This document shows, piece after piece, positions 1 to 10,320 of a stretch of 60,000 nt of DNA. A program made the translations under genes and the position numbers. A model generated the notes under the pieces. It was given only the letters and a program-made list of their open reading frames with translations, did not search any database and was not told the DNA's origin. Origin of the DNA: Membranipora membranacea. Taxonomy: Eukaryota > Bryozoa > Gymnolaemata > Cheilostomatida > Membraniporidae. The DNA is taken from contig OU612067.1 of assembly GCA_914767715.1 (NCBI GenBank), positions 32,030,162 to 32,090,161 on the forward strand, read 5' to 3'. Position 1 is the stretch's first letter. The number at the start of each line of letters is the position of its first letter.

Positions 1-147
1 TGCGGCCCGTTAGTCTATAAATCTAAATCAGCTCCGAAAATGATTGAAGTGAAGACTAATTATGAAATTAAGTTTGAGGTCTGTTAGATAAATCTTGGCT
101 GCCATCAGATCTTCAAGGGAGTATATTTAGGTTTCTTTCTCTTCCAG

Positions 148-642
148 AAATCCGTATGATCGACTAGTATCAGCTTACAAAGACAAAGTGTTGGGCGACA
201 ATGGTAGATCTGTGAGTAAAGGTACGCCCTGTCCAACATCCATGTTCAACCGCCCGCTGCTCCACTGCTGACTTTCAAACAATTCGTATCTTGTATCATC
301 AGCCGTGCTAAAATAAAAACAAGAAATCTGATGGATTTTGAGTCAGGCGGCTGGAGTGATCAGCATTGGAAGCCTCAGACGATGGTGTGTAACTTTTGTA
401 CCACTGACTTTAATATCATCGGCCATACTGAGTACATGGTCGAAGATGCTGAGATGGCGTTGCGCCAACTCGGGATGAAAAATATGTCAGTGACACAATG
501 CAACAAGTCGTCAGCAAAGAAAGTGAATTACGGTTCGGTGGGGGAATGGTATAAAACTTTAGGCGACAATCTACTTAAAGAGTTTCAAGAGTTGTACTAT
601 TACGATTTTGTTCTACTGGGATATAGTATGACATTCGATTGA
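148..642 (+). pseudogene. Carbohydrate sulfotransferase (HNK-1 ST family) last exon, frameshifted tandem copy
   Basis: This is the terminal exon of a sulfotransferase paralogous to the complete gene at 6054-10270. A pyrimidine-rich acceptor ends at 147, and the exon opens with the 3'-PAPS-binding motif NPYDRLVSAYKDK. That reading frame runs into TGA at 269-271. Alignment with the intact paralogue shows that one base is missing near 257-266, because the conserved LTFKQFVSC segment and the rest of the domain (CNFC, FNIIGH, EDAEMAL, LLKEFQELYYYDF) continue in the next frame to TGA at 640-642. The upstream exons lie outside the window. The downstream frame is free of stops and well conserved, so the lesion is either recent or an assembly error. 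The product, if made, would be truncated just after the PAPS-binding loop. Confidence 0.8.
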
Positions 643-2560
643 ATAAAAGAAATGAAAATTCACCAAATCAAAGTCTCTTCACGTGTCTTGAGTAAATCTG
701 CATTTGATTCGCTGCCTCTGAGGACAGCGGCAGCTTACCAGTAAAATGGGAACAACTCAAAATGCTGGCGAAACGGGTTATATAGATCTACTTTAGATAA
801 GGGCGGTAGGTGTAGAGGGGTTCAGGTGGCCAAAACATCTTTTAGATGAGAAACCAAAAGATCTGTGGTATCACTGTCATAAAAAACTTAACCATAAAAA
901 TCTGTTATGGGAATATCTTTCTTTAGAATAGTAAATTCAAGCCGATTTATACTACAGTCACTTTTCCTTGCGATGAACAGAAAATTTGGAGTAAGTTGAT
1001 CTTTCATAAATACAAACTTGCAGTGAACAAATTAAAACACACAATTGCTGTTCTGCTTGTGAAAAGGTGGCATCAGCTAGCCACAGAGAAAGTAGGGTCA
1101 AAAGGTCCGAGGTGCGCTAGTCTGAGCCCTCCAGACTCTTGATCAGTCCGACAGCTCCCGGCCGGAGAATGTGGCATTGGCGTGACTATGTATTGTGAAT
1201 GAATTTCAAATTGAAAATATTTCTTGGCATGTAATTGTCAACTGCGAGGTGTCAGACTTTAAAAGGAGAGGGTCGTGTTGAAACTAACTGGAAGGGGAGA
1301 TAACTATTCAGCCGAGATTCATCTTTTTATGTGATGCAAACCTACTACAAAATGTAAGTTATTAACAGCTATATTTTTATGGATAAAGAATGTATGATTG
1401 ACAGCCATTTAGAATTTAAGGATCTGTTCTGCGCGTTTGACACAGCAGGCACATACACATGTTGGAGCGCATCATGAATTTATGACTCTAAACTATTGTT
1501 TTAACATGGTATACTGTTTTAATTTATACCGCCACCCGTGGCGGTGAAAGGTGACTAACACTCTTATAATTTATTTTAAAGGATTTGAGGATAAGTCAGC
1601 TGTTCTGTCGTTATTTGTTTCCTGCCTCAGCTGGCAAGTATTAATTTTTTTCAATTAAGATTAGATTAAGATATATAACATAACATGAGATTTAGATTGA
1701 TTAATATTTAACCCCCTTGGGCAAATTAAAAAGTTTTAATCTGCAAGATAAATTAAGAATTTTCTAGTGAATATCTGTGTTTTGTTTTTCAGATTATTCT
1801 GTTGATAGAATTCCTTTGCTTTGCATGATATTTTAGTACTGGGATTGCTCATATGTACAACCAGTAAATGTGAGTGTTTTTTTATTGATTTTTGAAGATA
1901 TTGCATCATCATGGATGATTATTATCGATAGTTCACAATTGACATTTCCTTGCAGCTTATGTCATTTACAGTCTAATGGACCACTGAATTGAACAACACA
2001 ACCTATTAAAAACCTTTTGGAATTTGCTATCTATTCATCTAATCACACTGTTTGTAGATTTAATCTGTGATACAAGTCACAGTGTACTGTAGTGCAGTGT
2101 TTTTTAGCGGCTGTGTCAGCAAGGAGGGGAAATGACTTGTTTTCCTTCACTTTTGGCAGTCTCACATTTTCCAGACAAGCAAGTTGGGATCCTCACTGTA
2201 AATTCTTTCACCTGCCTCCAGTCACAGCAAAACAGGTGATGCTTGATCAAAAATAAAAAGTTTTGGAAGATGTAATGTTTGCAAGTTTTGGTAAAAAAAT
2301 GTATTGATTATATGGCCTTAGCCTTGACAGGACAGGCTAACACACAGGCATTTGAGTATTGCCTGACAATAATACAGGGTATTTTTTTTTATCACTGATG
2401 AGCATAAAATACAATCCTCTATGGACACTTGTAAAAGCAGGTTGAGTTCAGTTAACCAATAATGCAATGCAAAGTTTACTCTTTCCCATGGGGATGAGCA
2501 AGAGTGGCGGGCTCAAGGCTAGTCAGGCAGAAGTTGAGGCACACTAATGCTAATGCGTGA
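643..2560. other. Intergenic stretch, no gene seen
   Basis: No exon with convincing splice signals, no long reading frame and no RNA gene was found between the sulfotransferase exon and the retroelement fragment. The sequence is AT-rich with scattered homopolymers. Confidence 0.5.
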
Positions 2561-2579
2561 AAAGATTTTGCGCAAAAAG

Positions 2580-2975
2580 GGATTAATGAACAGCAGAGAA
2601 TGGTAGGTGAGATGCGACCTCACAGAGCAGCTCAGCATGCCGTAGCATATTGTGATCACGAACCAAAGACCAGACTTAATTGTTTGGTCTGACAAAGAAA
2701 AAGCACTAATACTGATGGAATTGACGGTGCCTTGGGAAGAAAATCTCTCATACGCGCATGAGAGAAAACTGACAAGATACGAAGATCTGGTCACATAATG
2801 CCCAGACAAAGGTTGGAATTGCGAATTATTCGCAGTGGAAGTTGGCTGCCGTGGATTCATGGCTAGATCAGCTACCAAATTTCTGACTAGAGTTGGGCTT
2901 TCAGGAAGAGCACTCAAACAAGCCACAAAAAGCATAGTACATGATGCAGAAAGCGCATCTGCATGGACTGTGTGA
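2580..2975 (+). pseudogene. Retroelement-associated conserved C-terminal domain (ELTVPWEE...VEVGCRGF), decayed
   Basis: The + strand encodes a recognisable conserved block: RPDLIVWS, then MELTVPWEENLSYAHERK, then a TAA at 2796-2798, then GWNCELFAVEVGCRGF and a weakly helical tail ending in TGA at 2973-2975. I know this block as a domain in many uncharacterised, transposon-linked proteins of marine invertebrates. The family memory is not exact, and a nuclease-like fold for the PD...ELT segment is inference. The internal stop and the upstream stops show that the copy is dead. It runs straight into the dispersed repeat that begins near 3045, so both are probably parts of one element. The long open frame on the opposite strand is a shadow. 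Confidence 0.55.
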
Positions 2976-3044
2976 AGACAAAAGCTAAGTAATCCCATTA
3001 CTTGTAAGCTGGGGTTTAACACACTCACTTTGTATTGTGGAGTT

Positions 3045-3703
3045 GGCCAGCATTTAATTCCTTTTGTTATAATCCTTGTAAGGATTAGAATGAGGGGATT
3101 AAGTGATGATAAGCAAACTGCGTGGGGTAGAAGGCTAAGCAGGATTATGCCTTTAATACTCAAATTAATGTAGTTTAATCTCTGCAGGGTGAAAAATCAA
3201 AGTGAGTCTGAGTTAGATCTAAGGTGTTACAAACATAGGATAAAAAAGCTTGGCCCTCGCATAAAAGGCAGGCAGAGCGAGACAGGAAATCACAGTCAGC
3301 CCACTGGCTGTAGCGCAAACAAGTCATCTCTCTGACTTGTGTATGAGTTGTACTATACTCAATGTGGTGAATTTGGGTAGTGAACGAGTGCCACGAGGGG
3401 CGGGTGCCTTGACGATAGCGACTTTGCGCCGATGAGTTGATGGAAAGCAAACCTCCCTGCACGGGTTTGGCTTAGAGTATAAGCATGAGAGTGATTGGGC
3501 GAACACTGTTGCACTAAAACAAGGAAGAGTTGGCAGCCTCCCTGGTTGCGCAACAGCGTAAACACACCAATTATGTCAAACCACCGAAACTTACAAAAAT
3601 GCACTGAGGGATCGATGAGATTGATTGAGATGCTCAGCAACACACAGGGGTGGCTTAATGCTGCTGGGGCCGGCCATGAGGAGGTTGTACTAGAGAAGGC
3701 CTC
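3045..3703 (+). repeat. Dispersed 0.65-kb repeat, copy 1 (LTR or retroelement 3' region)
   Basis: This segment is clearly homologous over its whole length to 30998-31628. Shared landmarks are a short inverted repeat (AATCCTT-GT-AAGGATT), the string TTGATCTCTGCAGGGTGAAA or close variants, a TATA-like box (CATAAAAGG here, TATAAAAGG in the other copy), and the shared right end TTGTACTAGAGAAGGCCTC. The TATA box in the middle of a 0.65-kb unit suits an LTR. The coding remnant immediately 5' in this copy suits either a 3' LTR or a long 3' UTR. No clear target duplication was found. Confidence 0.7.
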
Positions 3704-3918
3704 ATAGTGCCACAACTCCCGTTTTGATGATTTTCTTGATCATACCTTTCTGAATCTGTTTATTTTATTATTTTTGTTACTATTGGACAATTGTTGATAA
3801 AGCTTGGTCTGTGAGACACTTATTATGCTATCAAATGTTTTCTATAATCTGTTACAAAGACTTATGAGGTATATTGGGGGCACATGACTGGGTTGAGAAA
3901 TTGTTTATCTATTCTCCC

Positions 3919-3934
3919 GGGGGGGGGGGGGGGG
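3919..3934. repeat. Poly-G homopolymer run
   Basis: This is an uninterrupted run of about 16 G on the + strand. Together with the runs near 4321-4355 and the poly-C near 41757, it is a likely site of sequencing length error. Confidence 0.85.
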
Positions 3935-4320
3935 AGGGCGCCGGAAAAATTCTGGCTTGCTCAGACTATTTATCTATATAGGTCTTGCATGAGTTGGGAA
4001 AATTTGAGCCAGCGTCCCTCTTCAATGGTTGAATTGTACAGCTTTCAAGGCAACAATCGACTGGGAATAAGAAGCATACGCGCCTAGCTTACTGATTTTA
4101 CCGTTTTTCGAAAGACAGTTGAGTACTAATTAACAAGATTGGTATTTATTACTTTATTACTCAGTTGTCCACTGCCACCCTATCTAACACCATCTACAGT
4201 GTACACTTGGTATGATGCTAGAGCTTACGAGGCCCAATTAGGTGCAGTCTGGGAAGGGAGATGCCTGTGAGAGCGAATATGTCATAGAGCCTATGAGATG
4301 TTGGCCGGGGTGCCGTTGGG

Positions 4321-4355
4321 CGGGGGGGGGGGGGCAAAAGTCTGGGGGGGGGGGG
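4321..4355. repeat. Two poly-G runs separated by a short spacer
   Basis: Two runs of more than ten G flank the short sequence CAAAAGTCT. The arrangement could form a G-quadruplex, but no gene is nearby and no function is claimed. Confidence 0.75.
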
Positions 4356-4679
4356 CTCAGACTAATGAGATGTCTGTTAGTGCCAATATGTCTATTAAGA
4401 CTTGTGCATCCAGCATAAATGTAAACATACTTATTTAAACATGAGACCCATAGATTGACAACCTCTTGCAAAGATACTAAATATTACTTATTGTTGTACT
4501 AAGACATTGCCTCTCTCACCTCAAAACGTTAGTTTGAAATATATTTATATATACCCCAAACCCCCTGATTGTCACTGTTAGTTTTTTGCATTGGGCAATA
4601 GACACACTTGTTCGCATACGCTTGAAACAGATTTTCTGAATCTTGAATATCAAATAAACCAATACAACCTTGTATTGAT

Positions 4680-5056
4680 GGGGCTCCCTGCACACAATGC
4701 TGTCTTCAACTGGACTCGACATAAAACTGCCGTACCTAAATGCCTGTGAGAACTGAGCCAGCAAGTTTGATAGCTAATGAATGTGATCAATTTTCTCTAG
4801 ACAAACAATGCACCTGGTGGGGCTCGAACCCAGGATCCTGTGATCCAAAATCAGTAACACTGATGGTTTTTGGTTTGTCGTTGTGTGAAGTTGTTTGTTC
4901 AAACCAACAAACCTTACTTGAGTAGGTAATTCCAGGTTGTTGAGCTGAATCCATTCTACATGAAATGGGGAAATCTTCTATTGATTTTTCATTTAAATCT
5001 TTTCTTCAATTTTAAAACACTCCATCTTCAATCTTCAGTAAAATACGGGGAGCCCC
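4680..5056 (-). mobile_element. TIR element with tRNA-like core, copy 1 (6-bp target duplication)
   Basis: The element begins GGGGCTCCC and ends GGGAGCCCC, and is bounded on both sides by ATTGAT (4674-4679 and 5057-5062). Read on the minus strand, the interior contains a good RNA polymerase III B box and T-arm (GGGTTCGAGCCCC) followed by ACCAGGTGC. This resembles the 3' half of a tRNA gene, but no clear A box is seen. A longer homologous copy in the opposite orientation lies at 45451-45943, also with perfect termini and its own 6-bp duplication. It is therefore a non-autonomous element carrying tRNA-derived sequence. Its superfamily is unknown. Dada elements have 6-7 bp duplications and target small RNA genes, but linking this element to them is speculation. 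Confidence 0.8.
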
Positions 5057-5062
5057 ATTGAT

Positions 5063-6053
5063 CACATGGGATTATCTAGGTGTTTTAGTGCAGTCAAACA
5101 AAGTCTCGACACATAATTTGCCTCAGCATAGTCGAGAAAAATAGGAAATCTAGCTGGCTTCTCCTACCAGCAGCTTATATTATCATCATCAGTCAGTTAT
5201 TTGAAAGACCAGAGCGGACAACCAGCATTGTCTCCTAATAGAAGCCCCTACTGCTGATTTTAAATCAAAGCCATTTTTATTATTATTTATGAAAACATAT
5301 GATAGATTCAACACATGTATCAAAGCATGACATCATAGTGAAACTAGTAATATATCATCAGTTCTAGATGGGCCTAAAATTAAAAAAAAACTATTAATTA
5401 GTCTTATCAATACAGCATCTTATATAAGATTGATTATTGGAATACTTATTGGGATATTTAACAGACTACTTATCAAACTACCATTAGGAATACTTTCCTA
5501 ATTGTGAGCTAACAACAGCTCCACCTGTATAGAGCACCTACTGAATTAAACATATTAATTTCAAAAACTTCACAATTTCAGATCAATATTTGACAATCAA
5601 TTAATCGGCAACAAATTATTGTAAGTGCTTGAAGTTAATATCGGTTATAAAAACAGCTTGTTAAAATTTGATTAATGGTCCACACTAGCAGGTTTAGCTT
5701 GGTCTTTGTGTCTAACCATCTTCAAATGTGGACTGAACTGAATTTTCAATCTAGTGTCTGAGAAGGACACATAGACGCAACCAGCAGTCAGCTTCTTTTC
5801 ACTGCGTACTGTTCTGTTGTCGAATGCAGCCTGACTTACTCGAAGCCGAAGCCGTAGTAATTCTGAAGTAACCAATGACAAATAATTACTAATGTTTGTA
5901 CTACAAACAATGGATTACACTCCATTAGAGCTTACATGCAGTATTTAGTATCTTTGTGCGAGGTGCGAGGTGCGAGGGCTAAAGACACCAGAGACAGGGC
6001 ATCGCTGTTGCACACTTTCAGACGGCAGATACTTAACCCAATCATCTGGGACG
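5063..6053. other. Upstream region of the sulfotransferase gene
   Basis: AT-rich sequence with no recognisable coding exon. It should contain the promoter and 5' UTR of the gene starting at 6054. An in-frame ATG also exists at 5970, so the leader may extend into this stretch. No clear TATA box was identified. Confidence 0.4.
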
Positions 6054-9000
6054 ATGGTTCAGAATGTATTCAACAAACGTTGTATGAAGTTTGTGGCTGC
6101 GGTTATCCTAACGGTAACATGTATCATCTATCTCAAGTTGCAGCATGATACGACAGAATTAAAGGAACAATTTATAAATTTGAAAAAGGTAAGGGTTTCA
6201 AGTTCAGTACTAGTCAACATTTTGTTGAATTTCTTGTTGGAAATTGACCGATTCGTGTTTGGGGTAAGTTCAACATGCAACTGAAGTGCTTCTTCTTTGA
6301 TCTAATGCAAATATTAATGGTTATATTAATTGTTACAGAGTGAATCAACACAGGTAAGTTTTCAACATACTGTTGCCGCTATGTATATCAACAAATCTTC
6401 AAGTGACATCACCTCGGGAATAGAAACCATCGGTGGGAATAGAAACCAGCAACAAGCATCGGCACCAAAAAACATCAGCCCTTCAGATAGAGAAAAAACA
6501 ACATATCAGTCCTCTGTTTACGATCCTCTACTAGCGTCTCAAAGGAGAAGGGAGGATATACGACGACTCTGTTCTACTCCTCAGTACAATGAAACAGGGT
6601 AAGCTGTGACTTAACCTGACACGGAACTTGAGATTCTTATTTCAGTGGTGAGGGATTGATTGTGAAAGTACACATAGGCTCTGTAAAGCGAGGTTGATGG
6701 CGAGCACATCTCAATAAAGACAATATGTGTGCTTTAGTTCTCTTAGTTGAATATCATGCAGACTGGTGCTAGTTGGATTTTGCTCTTTGTAATTATCCTG
6801 AGTTATTACGTGTTTGAAGGAGTTGCAGGGCATGAGTCACTCATCAGTTATCAGTAGTACAGGATATTGTGGGAGATACACGCATTTAAGATATTTCTGG
6901 AAATACTGCCAATTTAAATATTTTCATGTTGTGTTGACATAACTTCTTTGTGTGCTGTTATATTTTGCAACGTGTCCACTTTGAATGTATCGAGTGGTTG
7001 CGCATACATTGTCTGGTTTTGTGTCTTACTAGGACTTTATAGATCAGAGGTGTATAGACATGGAGTGTGTTTTGTCTATGATTAGAAACAGCAGGAAGAA
7101 GTTTCATCACCAACATATCAAGCAGTAGACAATGCAGCTAGTTAAAAAAATGTGGGTTAAAATCGCGGGTTTTTGTCTCTGTCCAAAGACTGAGAAATAC
7201 AGTGCCCTAAGGGCGCGGTTGCCATACTCGGCGCCAAGTTGCTCTCAGTTTGCAGGCAGGTCAAAGCACACCTAGGTCCTCGATTGACCCCAGTTGTCAA
7301 TAGACTGCAGCAGGATTCGAACCTGAGACCTCCAACGCTTGAGGGCAGGCGCTCTAACCAAATGAGCTACCTCCTACGATTTGAATACCATTTTGTTCAA
7401 ATCCCAAGCGCCAACCAACAAATGAAAAAATAACACAAGACATAACTGATTGGTTGTTGCATTTTTACAATGATTGTTTTTCCCTGTTGTAGGAGAAAGG
7501 CCAGAGGAGGTAAAAGTCTTGTATCCAGTGATCGTGTATCCTTGACTTATTGCCCTGTACCAAAATCTGGATGGTCAACGTGGAAATACTTATTGTTCAG
7601 GCAAGCAGGAAGAGAGGACTTGGCCAATGATGAAACCCAGTAAGTAAAAATGTAACAATAATATCCGCTGTTATCTTCACCTGCCTTGAAAAGCTTTGTT
7701 GTGTGCAGATTATTTATTTTTCACAACAAAGGTTATCAAAACAGGCTACTGTTATCCTAAAAACAAAATAAATTCAGAATCTTCCAGCGAGGGTCAAATA
7801 CTGAAATTTGTACAGGGCCGTAGCTAAGAAATAATGGTAGGGGAGGCCAGCTGTCATAGACTCAGGGCCAGCTGTCATAGACTCAGGGCCAGCTGTCATA
7901 GACTCAGGGCCAGCTGTCATAGACTCAGGGCCAGCTGTCATAGACAGAATGAAGTGACAACAGCTGTCATAGACTCAGGGTCAGCTGTCATAGACAGAGT
8001 GAAGTAACAACAGCTGTCATAGACAGAATAAAGTAACAACAGCTGTCATAGACAGAATGAAGTAACAACAGCTGTCATAGACTCAGGGCCAGCTGTCATA
8101 GACTCAGGGCCAGCTGTCATAGACAGAATGAAGTGACAACAGCTGTCATAGACAGAATGAAGTGACAACAGCTGTCATAGACAGAATGAAGTAACAACAG
8201 CTGTCATAGACAGAATGAAGTAACAACAGCTGTCATAGACAGAATGAAGTAACAACAGCTGTCATAGACAGAATGAAGTAACAACAGGTGGGGTTCTCAA
8301 TCTTCCACCTGATGGGTTTAGGACAATGCCTCAGGGTCAGCTTTCTACAACGCATGAATAATAAATAGAAGTCCTTAAATGTGCTGATCCTGACAAGTAT
8401 TATGTTAATACTAGTAAGTACATGTATCATTGCTTTGTATCAGTATTTCAGTGCGATTTAATTTGTTTCTTAAAAATATGTAATACATAAGTATAACACA
8501 ACACTTTTTTTTAATTATGAGACAGCAGTTATGTGTTAATGAGATTTAGTTGCTGACACTCATCACACACCCGGGTTGCCTGAAGTTAAAAAGTTACCCA
8601 AATAGCAGCTACATTAATTTGTTTATGATATTTTTGTGCAATCAATGTATCATGATTGCATCATAAAAACTAGTCTCAGTATTGGTTGTAGATATTAAGT
8701 GGCATTCATCATTGTTCTGCAACAATTTGAATGGTTTAGTAACAGCTTCCCTAAATTTTAGTGTTTTATATATTTAAAAATAGTTCTCAACACCAGGACC
8801 CCGAAAATTCAAAATTTTATCAAAGTCACGCTACATGACACAATGTCAATCTATTTTTGCCTGGATTTAATTTCACAATCATTGTTTTATTTCAGTACCA
8901 TTATTATGGCATTGGAACAAAATTAGTAATTAGCATAACAAAATATTGTAGTCTAAGCGCTCAAACTTTGCCTGGATAGCTGGTAATGACAGGGTATTAT

Positions 9001-10270
9001 CGTCAGTTGTCAGATCATTAGAATGCCACTCCCAGAAACCTGGTCATAGTATCGAGCTGTTTCTTCTAAGAGTGCCACAGTCACGCTTAAAACTTATAAT
9101 AACATACTAATATCGACTAATGGAGAGGAGTTGCCTTCTTCTGTATCAAAAAGGCACAACTCCTGTTTTCTTGTAATGTCATAAAAATTTTAATGTTTAC
9201 AGCCGCGGCTACAGAAGTTGGTGGAGCAAAATAGGATTGAATGTATTGAGCAATGCTCACTTACCTCACACAAAGCACAGAATGGTTTTTGTCAGGTGAG
9301 CTCAAAAAATCAGCATATATATATACTTTTATTGTCATCAATCTCATGTTGATGTAAATTAAAAAAACTTTAAAAGAATGATATCCTATTTATAACTCAG
9401 TGTTTCAAATTATTTGGTTGAGTTATATAAGAATAAAGCCATATCATTCCAATATTTCTCAATATTCCTTACACCATGTGGTGTTCTAATATTTCATAGG
9501 ATCTATCTGATGTCCCACAATCCAGTCTACTCCTTATCAGGTTGATGTTAAAGATGACAATTGTTTGAATCATAAATATTTTAATCTCTGACATGAAGCT
9601 TGACGTTAGTAAAAGTGATAACATGATCAATGCAATCCACCATCACAACCACAAGTTATCTATTATGGTGGAGTGGACCTTTCTTGTGAACGTATTAATT
9701 GACAATCTGGATATCATGCCTATGATTTATAATAATATATTTCTTTTTTTTCTGCACTGTAGAAACCCATATGAGCGTCTTGTATCAGCCTATAAAGATA
9801 AAGTATTGATAGAAGGAGGGAGATACGTCAGATCGCACAATCCTTGCAACAGATCGATGCTACGCAGAGGGCCTGATCCAGCCTTGACCTTTGAACAATT
9901 TGTTTCCTGTATCGTGGAAAGAGCCAAAACTAACTTAACACAACTCTCAGATTTTGGGTCGGGTGGCTCGAGTGATGTACATTGGAGACCACAGACCCTA
10001 CTTTGTAATTTTTGCGGATCTGATTTTAATATCATCGGCCATGCTGGGTACATGACTGAAGATGCTGAGATGGCCTTACAACAGCTGGGAATGAAAAATA
10101 TGTCCATAGTACAAGAAAACAAGTCATCAGGAGAAAAGGTAAAACACACTTCTATGGCCGAATGGTACGGCTCTCTAGGTGACAAACTGCTGAAAGAGTT
10201 CCACCAGTTGTACTACAATGACTTTGAGATGCTAGGTTATGATATGGCCTTAGAATCAGATGCACAATAA
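6054..10270 (+). CDS. Carbohydrate sulfotransferase, HNK-1 ST / CHST8-14-like, type II Golgi membrane protein
   Basis: Five exons join in phase: 6054-6188, 6339-6598, 7493-7639, 9203-9295 and 9763-10270 (TAA). They give 380 residues, a usual length for this family. All junctions are GT-AG. The start chosen puts a short basic tail (NKR) before a membrane anchor at about residues 12-29, as expected for a Golgi type II enzyme; an in-frame ATG at 5970 is an alternative. Residues 46-145 form a Ser/Thr-rich stem with N-glycosylation sequons. PVPKSGWSTWK near 153-163 is the 5'-phosphosulfate-binding loop, and RNPYERLVSAYKDK from 212 is the 3'-phosphate-binding motif. The conserved CNFC...FNIIGH and EDAEMAL segments follow. 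The family transfers sulfate from PAPS to glycan hydroxyls in the Golgi lumen. The exact acceptor cannot be read from sequence. A frameshifted tandem paralogue lies at 148-642. Confidence 0.9.
7145..7395 (-). mobile_element. tRNA-derived SINE in sulfotransferase intron 2
   Basis: Read on the minus strand, an A box (GTAGCTCATTTGGTTAGAGC, 7351-7370) is followed at tRNA-like spacing by a B box (GGTTCGAATCC, 7313-7323). A roughly 170-bp body and an A-rich tail end near 7145. The putative acceptor stem does not pair, so this is a SINE rather than a functional tRNA gene. Confidence 0.75.
7857..8287 (+). repeat. Minisatellite with alternating 21-bp and 29-bp units, in sulfotransferase intron 3
   Basis: About seventeen units share the prefix CAGCTGTCATAGAC. 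They end either in TCAGGGC (21-bp unit) or in AGAATGAAGTAACAA (29-bp unit, with G/A variants). The two types occur in blocks and mixtures, which points to unequal exchange. The array lies between exons 3 and 4. Confidence 0.9.
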
Positions 10271-10271
10271 C

Positions 10272-10320
10272 TAATATAATAACATAATATATAATAATAT
10301 TATAATATTATAATATATAT
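10272..10320. repeat. AT-rich simple repeat after the sulfotransferase stop codon
   Basis: This is an imperfect TAATA/TATAA repeat immediately 3' of the stop codon. It may lie in the 3' UTR. No unique polyadenylation signal can be assigned. Confidence 0.7.

Noticed and set aside
2519-3163. 214-codon open frame on the minus strand
   Set aside because: The + strand of the same interval encodes a recognisable conserved domain, and the minus frame crosses into the dispersed repeat. It is a shadow.
4780-4860. tRNA gene on the minus strand
   Set aside because: Only the T-arm half is convincing. No A box or acceptor pairing, and it sits inside a TIR-bounded element.
7313-7395. A true tRNA gene on the minus strand
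   Set aside because: A and B boxes are present, but the acceptor and anticodon stems do not pair and a SINE-like body and tail follow.
7857-8287. CRISPR-like array
   Set aside because: Direct tandem repeats without unique spacers, in an intron of an animal gene.
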